A stretch of 64,000 nucleotides of DNA from Rhododendron vialii (lineage: Eukaryota; Streptophyta; Magnoliopsida; Ericales; Ericaceae). Shown in pieces: positions 11,874-23,238 of this stretch (its first letter is position 1; each line of letters opens with the position of its first letter). Location: NCBI RefSeq assembly GCF_030253575.1, contig NC_080568.1, positions 4,873,501-4,937,500 of the forward strand. The letters run 5' to 3'. A model generated the notes under the pieces. The model saw nothing but the letters and a program-made list of their open reading frames with translations. It was not told the DNA's origin and ran no database searches. Position numbers and translations under genes: made by a program.

Positions 11874-13146
11874 CTAGCAGTACTCGGCCATCAATTTTAA
11901 GGTGGATTTTTTTTTTTTTCAAGTGGCAATAAAAATAAAATTAATTTTCACACTCCGCTTCTGTACTGATGCGCTCCACTTTTAACATAAAATTACTAAT
12001 AATTTCATGTACAAAGTGAAATGTCCGAGTACAAAAGTGAAGCGCCAAAATCAAAACCCCAATAAAAATACCTTACATTTGTGTTGGAAAATTAGAATTG
12101 ACATTTCTTGAGGGGAGTGACATTGGTTTTTGCAAATTAAGTCATTTTTGTAGTTGTACTCCTTTTTTTGAACTTATTTTGCAGTTGTACTTTCTTTTTA
12201 ATCAACAGTCAAGCATCGCATATCATTTTAAAGTTTAAAGGTGTTACAATAGAATTCAACCAAAACTATAGAGATAAAAAATCATGTGCATCCCAACTAA
12301 CAAATATACACAAATTACATCAAATGGCTACCTAATTACTTCTATCAAGACACAACACACATTGCACAAGCAGAACCGACACTTCGTGTCAGCCAATAGA
12401 GCAAGTCAAACGACAAATAAAAAGGCACCCAAAAGATCACAGATTTTTGTAGTTGTACTTGAGTGGATGAATTTGAGGTCACATAAGAATATTGTAAAGA
12501 GTATGTTGATATTTTTGTTGACGAATACGTTTGCAATTGAGTATCATAGTGTACGATGCAATATTTTAGAGCTTTGCGTATCAAAAATTACTCTACCTTG
12601 AATATTTTAGCCATCTTCAATCTATAGAATTTGGTCATGTGTATAGTATTCAAGAACCAGTACTGTTATAGTAACTTGCCTCATATCTCAAGCGATAAAA
12701 CTCGAGACATCTCATCGCTCACTTGATTGATGGGGTGGGGAACAAGAACAAGAGAGGAAGCGCAGAAACGAAAGAAGACGCATCAAACTGCATTTGGGTT
12801 GGATTCGATTGTTGGTTTTCATTTTGATCATTCTTAAAAGAGTGGATTTGTAATTCATTTTCTTTTGATGTTCCTTGAACTATGCCAATTTTCATAGAAA
12901 GAGAGCGTACTTGGTCATGAGTTGGTTCATCCATAGATTTCACGTTCCCTAGTTCAACATCTTGTGGGCCAGATTTGCTTAGTCGATAACTGGGTCTAAT
13001 GGGGAGCTAATCGATTGTGTCATCTTTCGAACTCTTCCGATGATCGTAATCGGTTTAATAATGTTAAATGCTAATGGTTTTTTGTTTTATGTCTAACTTC
13101 CAAATTTCTTTGCAAATGATATTGTGGTAGATGGAGTAAAGTCAGT
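11874..13146. other. intergenic, no gene recognised
   Basis: AT-rich, with poly(A/T) runs near 11910 and no recognisable coding homology on either strand. Short frames at 12284-12601 and 12719-12943 look random. Confidence 0.4.
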
Positions 13147-13420
13147 TTTGATGCTGGTTGGTTGCTTGGGTAGCTGAGCTACCGTAACTCTTCATCATGG
13201 AGTCAAAAGGTTGGTCAAGCGGAAGCAGAAGCTCGCTTGAATGCGCTGAGATGGTGTCTTCAGAATCAGTTCTTTCTCTTCACGGATAGTTAATTTTGGT
13301 GCAGTCCTTGAAGAAAGGACTTCTTTTATGGTGGCTTGGATGGAATCCATTTATGTTGATACTATTCATTGTAAATGTTTCAATGCTATAGCCTGTTAAG
13401 TATTAGTACTAGAATAGAAC
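13147..13420 (+). pseudogene. RNase H-like fragment (LINE-type RVT_3 remnant)
   Basis: A plus-strand frame reads FDAGW and then, after a break, AEARLNALRWCLQNQFF and FTDS before a stop near 13290. This is the pattern of the RNase H-like domain of plant LINE-related proteins (an acidic EAEA helix, then TDS). It is short and interrupted by stops, so it is a remnant. Confidence 0.55.
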
Positions 13421-13426
13421 ATCATG

Positions 13427-13990
13427 ATGGTTTTTTTTTTTACCGATCAGAAAATGCAGATATTATATATAAAAAAAGTATTACAATAAAAGCGGACACT
13501 ATATGTAAAAAAAATACTTAAACAACAAATAAAAACAACAAAACCAAAAAAAAAAAAAAAAACCATCTGGAACCACGACGCTGGAGCCGGATCCGTCGAA
13601 CACACTCGTAAAGAGGGGTTGGAGAGGCCGAAGTTGGTATAAACACAGAGCATACCCTCCTAGATGACCCGCCACACCAACTTGAACTCGTTCCGTCACA
13701 GACTGAAGGCAAAAGCTACCGCAGACGCTGTTTTCGTTACTGATAAACTGGTTCCAAGAAACCAGACCTAAAATCCTAAATTTGGCTTCTGAGTCCAAAA
13801 ATGATAGAGAGAGAGAGATCTCAGCTCTCGAAGAAGAGAGTTTCAACTACCTCGCAATCATGAGCGTAGAAAGAAAAAAGGAAGAGAGGAAAAGTATGGA
13901 GATGGAGGATTGAGGAGAAGAAGAAGGGGTGGGTGGGTGGGTGTGGGAACCCCACCCCAGAGCTTCTCTCTCTAGGCGTTCTTTCTACGC
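13427..13990 (-). mobile_element. possible retroposed fragment ending in poly(A)
   Basis: A T-run at about 13430-13441 followed by low-complexity A/C-rich sequence would be a poly(A) tail on the minus strand. The minus-strand frame 13846-13499 is not a recognised protein. Assignment as a retroposon rests only on the tail. Confidence 0.3.
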
Positions 13991-14281
13991 ATAACACGAT
14001 GACGATGTTAAGTCGCTTTGAGGATTGGCTAATTTTGATGTATGCCATTTGTTTAGGATATTGAATTATTGATATATAGTTCAACCAAGGAAAGATTAAA
14101 CTCCATGCTGCTCTTCTACATTGCTCAATAATTACATCCTATGTCACCAACTCAAATAGCAAATACTGTTTTGAAGTATGTCCACAATGATGAGACTTAA
14201 ACGCGACTGATAATGAAATTTGTCAACCAAAATCATAATTCATAATTACCCCAAAAAAAAAATAATGGTGAAAAAATAATA

Positions 14282-14551
14282 CTCCCTCCTTCCCTTTTTA
14301 AGTGTTCTGCTTCGTAATTTTAACTTATTAAAAAGACACATCATTATACCTTTCATATCAACTTTTTCCTCCATTTTTTCTACTTACCCATCATCATTAC
14401 ACTTTTACTCACTTACTTTTTAAAATGGAATATACTTTTAGGGACAAAATAGACAATTCACAAACTTTTACCCACTAACTTTACAAAATGGATATTTATT
14501 AAGGGATATACCAAAATGGAATATCGGACTATGAATAAGGGACGGAGGGAG
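14282..14551. mobile_element. Stowaway-type MITE
   Basis: The ends are CTCCCTCCTTCCC and GGGACGGAGGGAG, close to the classic Stowaway (Tc1/mariner) terminal repeat. TA dinucleotides flank both sides (14280-14281 and 14552-14553), which fits a TA target duplication. The element is 270 bp, AT-rich and non-coding. Confidence 0.85.
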
Positions 14552-14637
14552 TAATAATCACAATTCATAATGGACGTGTGTATCTTCAATTCTCCATGGG
14601 CATTGGGCCTAAACGCGACCACTGCTCTAGCGTTTCC

Positions 14638-15920
14638 CATTAACCACCATATCTAACGACAATAATGAGCCTCAATATCGACCCCAGTAACCTCAACAAC
14701 AGCCATTGTTCAGTTGATGGATTAAAAATCCAAAATTAGACAAAGTGTTTACCGATTTGAAAAGTTTAAAGAAAAGATTAAGGATGACATAGAAAGCAAT
14801 TGAATAATTGAGGTGATAAAAGTGAATTTAACCTAGTATAACCATGACCATATACCTCCTCGAAATGCTGAAGCCATCGACCAAAGGTGCACTGATGATC
14901 ACGCCATTAGATAAGAAGGGGGAATTAAATAATGTCTTCCCTTATCGTTAAGAAAAGAAAGAAGAAGTCTTAAAACTATGGCTAGTACAGATGGCCATTT
15001 TGGCCTATCCGACCCTACCTATTCCGATCCTTATCCTGAATGGGTAGGGGATTTGAGGGTTTTTTTGGGAATCGGGTATGATTCGGGATGAATTTTTTTC
15101 GTAAGATCACTTTGGTTCTTACTATCCAATTTTAGTTGACAATAATTATCACAGTTTGTAATTTAAGTAGATGGTCAAAATGCCAAAATGCCCCTCGCAA
15201 TGGCTCACGTGACGGGAACATGTGCCTTTTCCGTCCAAAAGACAAACGGAAGGCAACGGATCGTTGACATTGAAATCAATTAAAAAATGCAAGTATAAAT
15301 TTGTCCAAATTAAAATGTGAAGGACCAAAATAAATTTTCGCTTAAAGTCGTCAGGATATAGAAGGAATTTAGGAATCTATTGAGCTCAATTATAAGCAAT
15401 TATTGATTCGAAACCCATGCGTTTTGCAAAGATAAATATTTTTTTAAAATTAAATTCAAGTTCTTAGCCATATATTACGAGCAAGAAAAAAAAAGTACAA
15501 AATTGGAGCCTGACAACCTGTTCATACATAACATATATGCAACTCATAGTTGGCGGTAGATGTTTTTTATTAACCACCATATCTAACGATAGCAATGAGT
15601 CTTAATATCGACCCAAGTAATTTAAACAGTAGTTATTGTTCAGTAGATATATTCAAAATCCAAAATTAGACTCTCCATTTGGAAAGTTTTAAATAGGAGT
15701 AGGTTTTAGGACCCGTTTTGGCTTATCCCTTAAAAAAATAAATATTTATTTGTAATTTTCAAGCTTAAAAATAATAGATTTACTGAAATAAAAAAAAATG
15801 CGATACGAATCTAATTTCAAAATCGATGAAGGATGGAATAGAAAGCTGTTGAATAATCGAGGAGACAAAAGTGCAATTTAACCAGTCCTATAAGTACGAC
15901 CATTTACTCCCCAAAACCCG
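14638..15920 (+). repeat. direct duplication of PHS1 upstream sequence
   Basis: The segment about 14638-14866 is repeated at about 15568-15920. Shared blocks include TTAACCACCATATCTAACGA, ATCCAAAATTAGAC, and a block with TTGAATAAT, GAGG and AAAAGTG shortly before PHS1. The second copy is longer because of internal insertions and ends about 30 bp before the PHS1 start codon. The proximal PHS1 promoter thus exists twice, about 930 bp apart. Confidence 0.7.
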
Positions 15921-15949
15921 ATAACAAGTGAAGAGCAGAATTTGAAAAA

Positions 15950-18900
15950 ATGGCGGGACCTCTGGCACTAGTACTGATCGAACACACGGAGAAGACGACG
16001 ATATCCGCCATTGGAGACCAGTGGGAGGTCCAGTACGCTCGCTTCTTCAACTATCCTCACCCTCCTCTCTCCTCTACTCATCCCTCCCTCACTCCTCTCC
16101 GCGCCTCCGCTCGAAGTCGCGTTAAAGGCAACTGGATCTCATCGTCTTCGTCTTCCACCGCTTCTCTCGCTCTCACCGCCGACCACACCGGATCCGGATC
16201 CATCCTTGCCGTTACTCTCCTCGGTAAAATCTACGTGAGTTACCCTAACGACCGGTGCATTTGAATGTCTTTCTGATTTCGTGTATAATTGTTTTGATCC
16301 AGTCCGACACAAAAAATGCTCCCACTCTCAATTCTCACACTGTGCTCGTGCTCTCAATCCTTGCACTTGCAAATTTTAGTAGGTTGATAAGCAAAGACAC
16401 CTTCACATGTTTTAGTAGGTTGAAATTGAAAAGCGAATTTTAGTAGGTTGATAAGCACTGCACTCGTGCTCTCAATCCTCGCTCTTGTGTCTTAATGTGA
16501 TTTGAAGACACCTTCACGCTCGCGCTCCCGTACTCGCTCATGCACGCAAATTATGTGACTTAGACAAGCCGAGCAGAACTTGTGTTCGAATTCGGCTCAC
16601 TTAAGCTTGAGCTCAAATCCAATATTCCACCTCGATTAATTTTTGAGATCTTGAGCTCGTTTATAGTAAACGAGCCGAGCAACGGCTATTTGAGATCGGC
16701 TCATCCCCAAAACGAGCCAAAAATTATATTCAAGCTCGTCCTATTTACTCAACGAACAGTGTTCTAAAAGAAGGATTTAATCGCCGATTAATCGGAAATT
16801 TGGCCTAACCGATTAGATTAATGCCTCGAAGGTTGAATTAGTAGGTCAGGAGGTTAATCGGAGTTAGTCGGCGATTAACCGGCGATTAGTCAGTCGGCGT
16901 CTGGCGGCGATAAGTCGATTAATCGGTTAATGGGCGATTAGTCGGCTATTGGCGATTAATAAGGGTAAAATCTATAATTTTGGAAAATCAAGGGGTGTAA
17001 CTGTTATATACTCATACCAGTTTAAGGGTTTTGAATCACAGTATTTAGGGCTTGTTCAACACCCAGTCATCGATTGATCGATCTCGGAGTCACCTGTCAT
17101 ATCTCTGTGTAAAACACGAGATTTCCGAGCCGCCTATCGCCTCTCTCTCTCTCAAATTCGAGATCTCCTCTCACTCCACGTCTCCACCAACCTCGAACAT
17201 TAGTGTTTTTTTTTTAAAAGCCCATACCCATATTGACACGTTAGTGATTCTGGAAACAAAGTGTAGTAATATTTTTTATTAAATCTTAACACGAAGTGTA
17301 GTATTGTTTGGTGTATATAAATAGAGTTATTATAATTGGTAAGTGACTAATAAATGAACGGCCCATACCTAGTACCAGTTGGTGTTATAATCATGTTAAC
17401 AGTTTTCTGTAAAGGAGAGATTTCTATGTCATATTTGAAAAACAATTGATGTTGTTGGATTGATAGATGAATGTTCAATTTTTTATGAGAGTTGTCATTG
17501 GGGAGTATTTATATATAAATAAATAAAAACCCGACTAATTGCTACAAGCCGATTAATTGGCGATTAATAGGTCTCGAAGCTCGAAGGTGGTCGACCGAGC
17601 GACGAACGCCGAGCGACTTTTAGAACATTGTCAACGAACCAAGTGGAGTCCTTACTGAGCCAAGCCTTGAGCTGCTCGCAAATAGCTCGGTCCGTTTGCA
17701 GCCCTAATCCTTTGTACTTTTTCCACCAGAGTGAAAATTCCAGCGACAGTTATGTAGACACGTTGGATGAACCATGTAAATATAGTGTCCTTGTGTGTTT
17801 GTGCTTTTGATTGCTATATCTTCTGTATTCGGATCTGCTAGATCCCATGCTTTGGTTAAGTATGTTCCTAAAATGTTTATCAGCTTGTTGTTTCATTTGG
17901 TCACCTGCTCTAGATTGTCCCAAGTAATGCATTTGACTTTTTACGGAGTTGGAATTGTTCAACCATCTACTTTAGGCTATATATGTTTGTCTGTGCATAC
18001 ATGGTCAAGTTTTCTGCCAAACTAAATTCAGGTTTTACACTTTGACACATTTATCAATAGATTTCTTGTTCCTGGATGTTCTATAATGCTCAATTACTGG
18101 CTTGATTAGTTAATTGACCAAGTAGCAACACTGAGGTAGGTGTAAGTCATTTCTGTTTTTCTTCTACTTCATGTTTTTTGTGAACAGCGGTGCTTCATTT
18201 AGTTTCCTGCTGATTTCGTAGAAGATTGCAATGTAGTCAATATAATTTGCGGTGACCAAAAACAGTTTTTGTTTGCTTTACAAATTTTGGCATTGTCACA
18301 TTACTTGCCATAAATGGTTCCACATTTGGTTTGGATGTCTTAAAGTAGGTGGTATTGCATATGTTCTGATTGATTTTGTACTTCCAGTAGCGTAGATAAA
18401 TTGAGAATTCTTATTGATGGCTTATTCTGTTTTGCTTCCATTTTGTCTATGGGCAGGAAGAGGTTATGATTTCTCAGAAATGAGGATATTTTTATGGTCT
18501 TATGTTTTGATATGTTGCAGGAGGAGCACTACATTTCGAAGCTGCATTTCTCCTGGCCTCACGTGTCATGTGTAGCAGGATTTCCTACCAGGGGTACCAG
18601 AGTTGTTTTCGTTACCTATAGAGATGGTCTAGGCCAGGCAAGCTGCGAAGTACTCTTACATTGAATACTTTTATCTTACAGATGGTGAAATTTTCCTATC
18701 TTTTGTTGTTTTATCTTAAATTGGTTGAGTGAAACTGCAAAAACGCGTACAATTTTCTCTATGGTCTATCTGCATCATTTAAAAATGTGGGCACAGCATG
18801 AATCTGCACCATTTACCAAGCTGGAATAAGCAAGTCTGCATCGGCTTATTACTGGAATTAAAAACTTAAATTGCTGCCTCTGAGCTTTTACCCTCCATAA

Positions 18901-21101
18901 AACTTGATGTGGTCCGTGTTCCTAGTATGTGTTTTTCCTCAGTCTAGTGGTTTGTGTTTCTGTTGGATGCCAAATTGCAATGGTGAGGGAAGGGTCAAAA
19001 CTTCATCAAGACCAGATATCCAATACAGTTAAAATCTAGGCGAGATATTGGCATGTCATCAACTGTTAGTACTGATGTGCTAACTACTCTTCAGTTATCG
19101 CCATTATCTGCAAACTGCAGTGAAGTGTTCCAACAATGTCCAATTTCCATTGTATATTTTTCATTACACTACTGTCTACTTACATTGTTCTTCTTTGTTT
19201 CCAGAGTCAGAAGTTTGCACTGCGGTTTTCAACGAGCTGTGAAACAGAAACATTCATCTATGCTTTGAAGGTGAATCGACACTGTGCCATTGTTTACTGT
19301 TGTGGAACTTGTCTTGCTCATGCCAATGTTGATCGTTGGAAGGCTTCCTTAATTAGCTAATCCATTTTGTTCTAATGCTGTGATTTTTCCTTTCTTTTCT
19401 TTAGGAGATCATGGGTGGCAGCAGGGATGCCAGGCTCCCATGTAGCAGCTATGTATCTGGAATTTCATCACAATCCGAGTTTGTTCCTTCTGATGAATCC
19501 CCATACAGGTGTTGATCAAGATTTGGTTACTATTACTTCACCACGTACTTTCCTCTGCGGCAGATACATGCTACCTAAATTTATTATGATTGTCACTGTA
19601 GTAATAAATATTATAGCACAGAGAAGCTTTGACTGATATATATAGCATTCACAGACCTAAGCAAGACTGGGATTCTGTGGACGCATGTACTGATCAGATG
19701 CAATCTGGTTTGGACAATGAAGTTGCTCAAAGCACAAATTCGCAGGATACTGAACTCAATCATGACGTTGAGTGCATTTCTGGAACATCTGCATTTCCTC
19801 CGAGCTTCACATCACTGGTGATGAGCTGTTACTCTGATGTGGAGCAATCACGTGGCAAGTTTTTATCTGAAATTTCTTCACAACCCGATTGTGTTCCTTC
19901 TGATGAATCCCCATACAGGTGCATGAAGATTTAATCACCATTACTGCACTGAATATATCCTTTGCAGAATTGATATGCTGTATTATGTATGCCAATGATG
20001 AAAACTTTGACTGAGATCTATAGCATTCGCAGACCTAAGCTAGCCTGGATCTCCGGGGACACTTTTACAGATCAGATGCTATCAAGTTCGAACAATGAAG
20101 TTGCTCATAACTCATGCTCCCATGATACGAATCTAAAACGAGATACTGATAGCATTTTGTTTGGATCATTGCCTCCTAGCTTCACGTCATTGGTGATGAG
20201 GTGTCTCCCTGTCGCGGAACAAGGTATCTTGAGTCTGGAACCTTAAGTTCTGACACTGTAAGGTCTTTCCAGTTCTGACTAAGTTAAATAAACATTTCCT
20301 TGATTTATTAAATTTGCATAGATGGAGCACGGGAACCTGTTTCTGGGGATATTGATCTGAGAAATCAAATCGCGGTATTGCATCGAATGCATTGTTTTAC
20401 ATTGCTAATGAACTTTCTTTTTAGGAATTCTGTAAGATGTGATATGATGGCTTGTTTTTTGGTTTCTTCTTCTGCAGAGATGCTTGGAAGATTCTTCCTT
20501 CCAAGGTATGTGTTTATCTAAATTATCTTAGTCCTCTATGGTAAATTTGTAGGTAAAGAGAGCCTGGCTTGATAGTGAGTGTTTGATTTGCCATTTCATC
20601 AGACCGGTCAATTAGTAATTGTACTGTTGGATGACGTGCTTGTCATTTCTGCATACACGGGCAACTACATGCACTTTGTTATGAGCGTGCCTCGGCCCTT
20701 AGCCGACTTTATAGCTCCTTGTCATCACATCAGGGTATCTTTTGATCAGATCATGCGTGTGAGCTTCTTGTGTATATGGGTCATTGGGGGCTCTACAATG
20801 AGAGTTAGGGGACACAAACCACACATAGTATTGTCCACCTTCATAGTGAGAATCCCAAGAGATTTCTCATTGAATCTTCGCCTGTAGACGTAGACGTTGA
20901 CGATAAGCTTAACTGCATGTTATATCAAGAGCTTAAAGCAGCATCCTGGCTGCATTAATAAAATTTTGGAAAAACTGAAAAATCACTGATGTTATTGCTT
21001 ATTATGTGCTAAGTTTGCTAACCTGTTTTGTTTTGTTGACAGAAATGCTAGTCAAAGTTGAGAAAGTTATCGGTCAAATTGGAGACGACATGCTGCTGTG
21101 A
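15950..21101 (+). CDS. PHS1: POOR HOMOLOGOUS SYNAPSIS 1 (PHS1), meiotic homologue pairing protein
   Basis: Nine exons: 15950-16234, 18521-18637, 19205-19270, 19405-19508, 19655-19918, 20033-20223, 20322-20374, 20478-20505 and 21043-21101, giving 388 aa. The order of conserved blocks fits plant PHS1: WEVQYARFF near the N-terminus, then GNWISSSS, EEHYISKLHFSWPHVSCVAG, RVVFVTYRDG, QKFALRF and the C-terminal LVKVEKVIGQIGDD. In maize and Arabidopsis PHS1 is needed for correct chromosome pairing and for RAD50 entry into the nucleus. Intron 2 appears to be GC-AG (CAG|GCAAGC at 18635-18640). A GT donor at 18647 would also keep frame but adds four residues that homologues lack. Intron 1 is large and carries nested transposons. 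The middle of the protein is duplicated (see 19455-20222). Confidence 0.9.
16542..17705. mobile_element. GAGCTCG-rich element in PHS1 intron 1, split by another insertion
   Basis: The flanks of the element at 16758-17630 are rich in AGCTCG, GAGCCGAGC and similar words. The right flank ends GCTCGGTCCGTTTGCAGCCCTA (17686-17707). That terminus resembles a common plant MITE family whose other end begins TAGGGCTGCAAACGAGCC. The left end is less clear, so the start coordinate is approximate. Confidence 0.45.
16758..17630. mobile_element. Mutator-like non-autonomous element (873 bp) with 9-bp target duplication
   Basis: The termini share TGTTCTAAAAG in inverted orientation (left AGTGTTCTAAAAG, right CTTTTAGAACATTG). 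A 9-bp direct repeat, tcaacgaac, flanks it (16749-16757 and 17631-17639), the hallmark of the Mutator superfamily. The left third is full of variants of CGATTAATCGG/GGCGATTA. No transposase frame is visible, so it is non-autonomous. Confidence 0.8.
19455..20222 (+). repeat. tandem duplication inside PHS1 (two units of about 380 bp)
   Basis: The unit runs from the middle of exon 4, across an intron, to the middle of exon 5, and is repeated across intron 5 into exon 6. Both copies encode a C-terminal VPSDESPYR block before the intron, RPK at the start of the next exon, and PPSFTSLVM later. The two introns are also alike: each starts GTG, and each ends near TATAGCATTC(A/G)CAGACCTAAG. The two protein copies have diverged clearly. 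Confidence 0.85.
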
Positions 21102-23238
21102 CCATACGTTACTTTCATGCTGTCAGCTGCCACATCTAACTCAGATATGTTTTGAACTGTAAATGGTTTGCCGTAAGGTAGTCGATACGTTTATGACCGC
21201 AACACACATGATCAGGGAGGGGCTTGCTTGATTCAGAAGTACCTACTGTACTTTTTTGCATCACAACTCAGTACAAACATGTTTGTTTTCCCTTGTTTGA
21301 TTCCGAGATTAATTCGGCGATTAGAGTCTAAGATGTCTGGCATTTGTGCGTGCATTATGAAGATGATACTTGATTATGGTGTGACAATTTGCCCGTTCAG
21401 CATACAATACAATGGTATAACGGGAATACCGATTATAGGCAAAAATACCAACTTCACAGGCAGTTTTTGTTCAATGATTTGTATTTTCTTTGTTTATAGT
21501 TGCACTTTTTGGTCTGGATTTTTGTGTAAAATTAAAACAATACTGAGAAAGTAATTAAGAAGGAACGTGTAAGAAAAATACAAAGAAATTTTTATTGTGC
21601 TTAGTTCTCTATTTTGCTATTTTATCCTCCTTTGTTTATAACCAAGCTTTTTTTGTCCTCTTTTTATGCGAAATTACAAAATTAACTTTTCTTTGTATAT
21701 TCTTTCAAACTTGAGAAGGCAACATTATAAATTCATATTACAAGAATACAAAAATAAGAAGTGTGAAAATCACTACTTGAAAGTGCAAATGGTTCTAAAA
21801 ACAAGTGTGAAAATAGAGTTCAAAGAAAGAAAAGTTTTTAACCAACTTAACCTAGAGGTTGTCTTAGTAGTCACCTCTTGGAATTTATAATTTGTTCCTT
21901 TTTAAGATTTCAGGTTCAAAATCTCTCAGGTAGTTAGGTGGTATCAACTCTTTTGTGGTGGTCAACACCTAGGATTTAAGATTTGTTCTTTCTTAAAAAT
22001 CTTAGGTTTGAATCTCTTAAGTTGTTAGGTGGTATCAACTCCTTTGCGGCTGGTGCATACTCATAGTCTATTTGGATTGCGCAATTCTAGGGGAGAAGAA
22101 AGGAAATGGAGCGAGAACCAATTTGTCTCGCACATTTGGATGATCAAAGAGTGGGAGAGGGTGAGAAATGATGGGAGAGCATAACCCCTTACAAGCCCAG
22201 TTTCGTTTCTCGCCATAAGTGGCGCGATTCCTTGAGAAAGGGAGGACGAATGGATCGTTGTTGTACTTGCACCGTTGTCTTCGTCTTGTCAAGGTGAAGC
22301 TACTTCTATGATCAAAATTGAGTTTTGAACCTTTGATTTGGTTTTGGTTGTCGTCGTCGTCGGGGAGAGAGAGAGAGGTTGCCGGAATGGGAGGGAGAGA
22401 GTTTGATTTCTCACGGTTATTTGTTGAGAAATCACACTCTTTTCTTTTCTCACTAATAAGGGAGATCACACCCCTTTCTTTTCTTTTCTTTTCTTTTCTT
22501 GCCTGTGTTAATGGGGATTCCCGACTTAATTGGTTTTTCGGCAACTGGGCGGTAAGATTGAGTCTGTTCCGCTTTCACAAATAAGTACTTAAAAATAAAG
22601 ATCTATTTTCAAACTTAAAAATAATGGACTTACGAAAATAATTTTAAATTTGTTTTTTGCAAAGTTTGATACATCTCATTGAAATCTATTAAACATGATT
22701 CATATTGAATATTTTTTAATTTGAATAAGCCTATTATTTTTCAGCTTGAAAATTACATATAAGTACATATTGTATTTTGTAAAGGGGAATCTAGAACACG
22801 CACTGATCCGCAGGATTTTAGTCCATTCGATCACTCGAGGTGCACATAATTCAGCCCGACACTGATGTTAATAAAAAAAAAAGAAAAGAAAAGGAAAAAT
22901 GTGAGCATATAACGAACTGAATGAAAAAACCCCCGGAATGTTTCCTCGCAATAGGGGAACGAAATGAAAATCTTCCTCGAGTTCCCCCTCCCCGTAACCA
23001 AATCCCCCCCCACACAGGCTCCCACCATTTTCTCTCTCTAATCTCCATCTCTAATAATCCAAACAGTTTGATCCATTCGCGAAGTCAATACATTACTATC
23101 GTCTACATTACCAGATCTAACCCCTCCGATCCCATCGAGTCACGCGAAAATTCAACCAGATCTCTTCACCCCTCTCAACGACGCCCGTTCTGATCTCTGG
23201 TAGTTCGATCTGAAGAAGAAAAACCCAGACAGGGATCG
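21102..23238. other. intergenic region between PHS1 and AP1M2
   Basis: PHS1 3' flank, then a two-copy direct repeat of about 90 bp (about 21878-21970 and 21970-22055), each with AGGTGGTATCAACTC. At 22060-22590 is an AG-rich stretch with TTTTC repeats (22470-22500) and an unrecognised 158-codon minus-strand frame. From 23030 to 23238 is the pyrimidine-rich leader and promoter of AP1M2. Confidence 0.45.

Noticed and set aside
21878..22055. Possible tRNA-like B boxes (GGTTCAAAATCTC, GGTTTGAATCTC)
   Set aside because: No matching A box at the right distance and no cloverleaf, so I do not call a tRNA or SINE here.
22068..22584. 158-codon minus-strand and 88-codon plus-strand frames
   Set aside because: Low-complexity AG/TC-rich DNA with no recognisable motif; no splice-linked neighbours.
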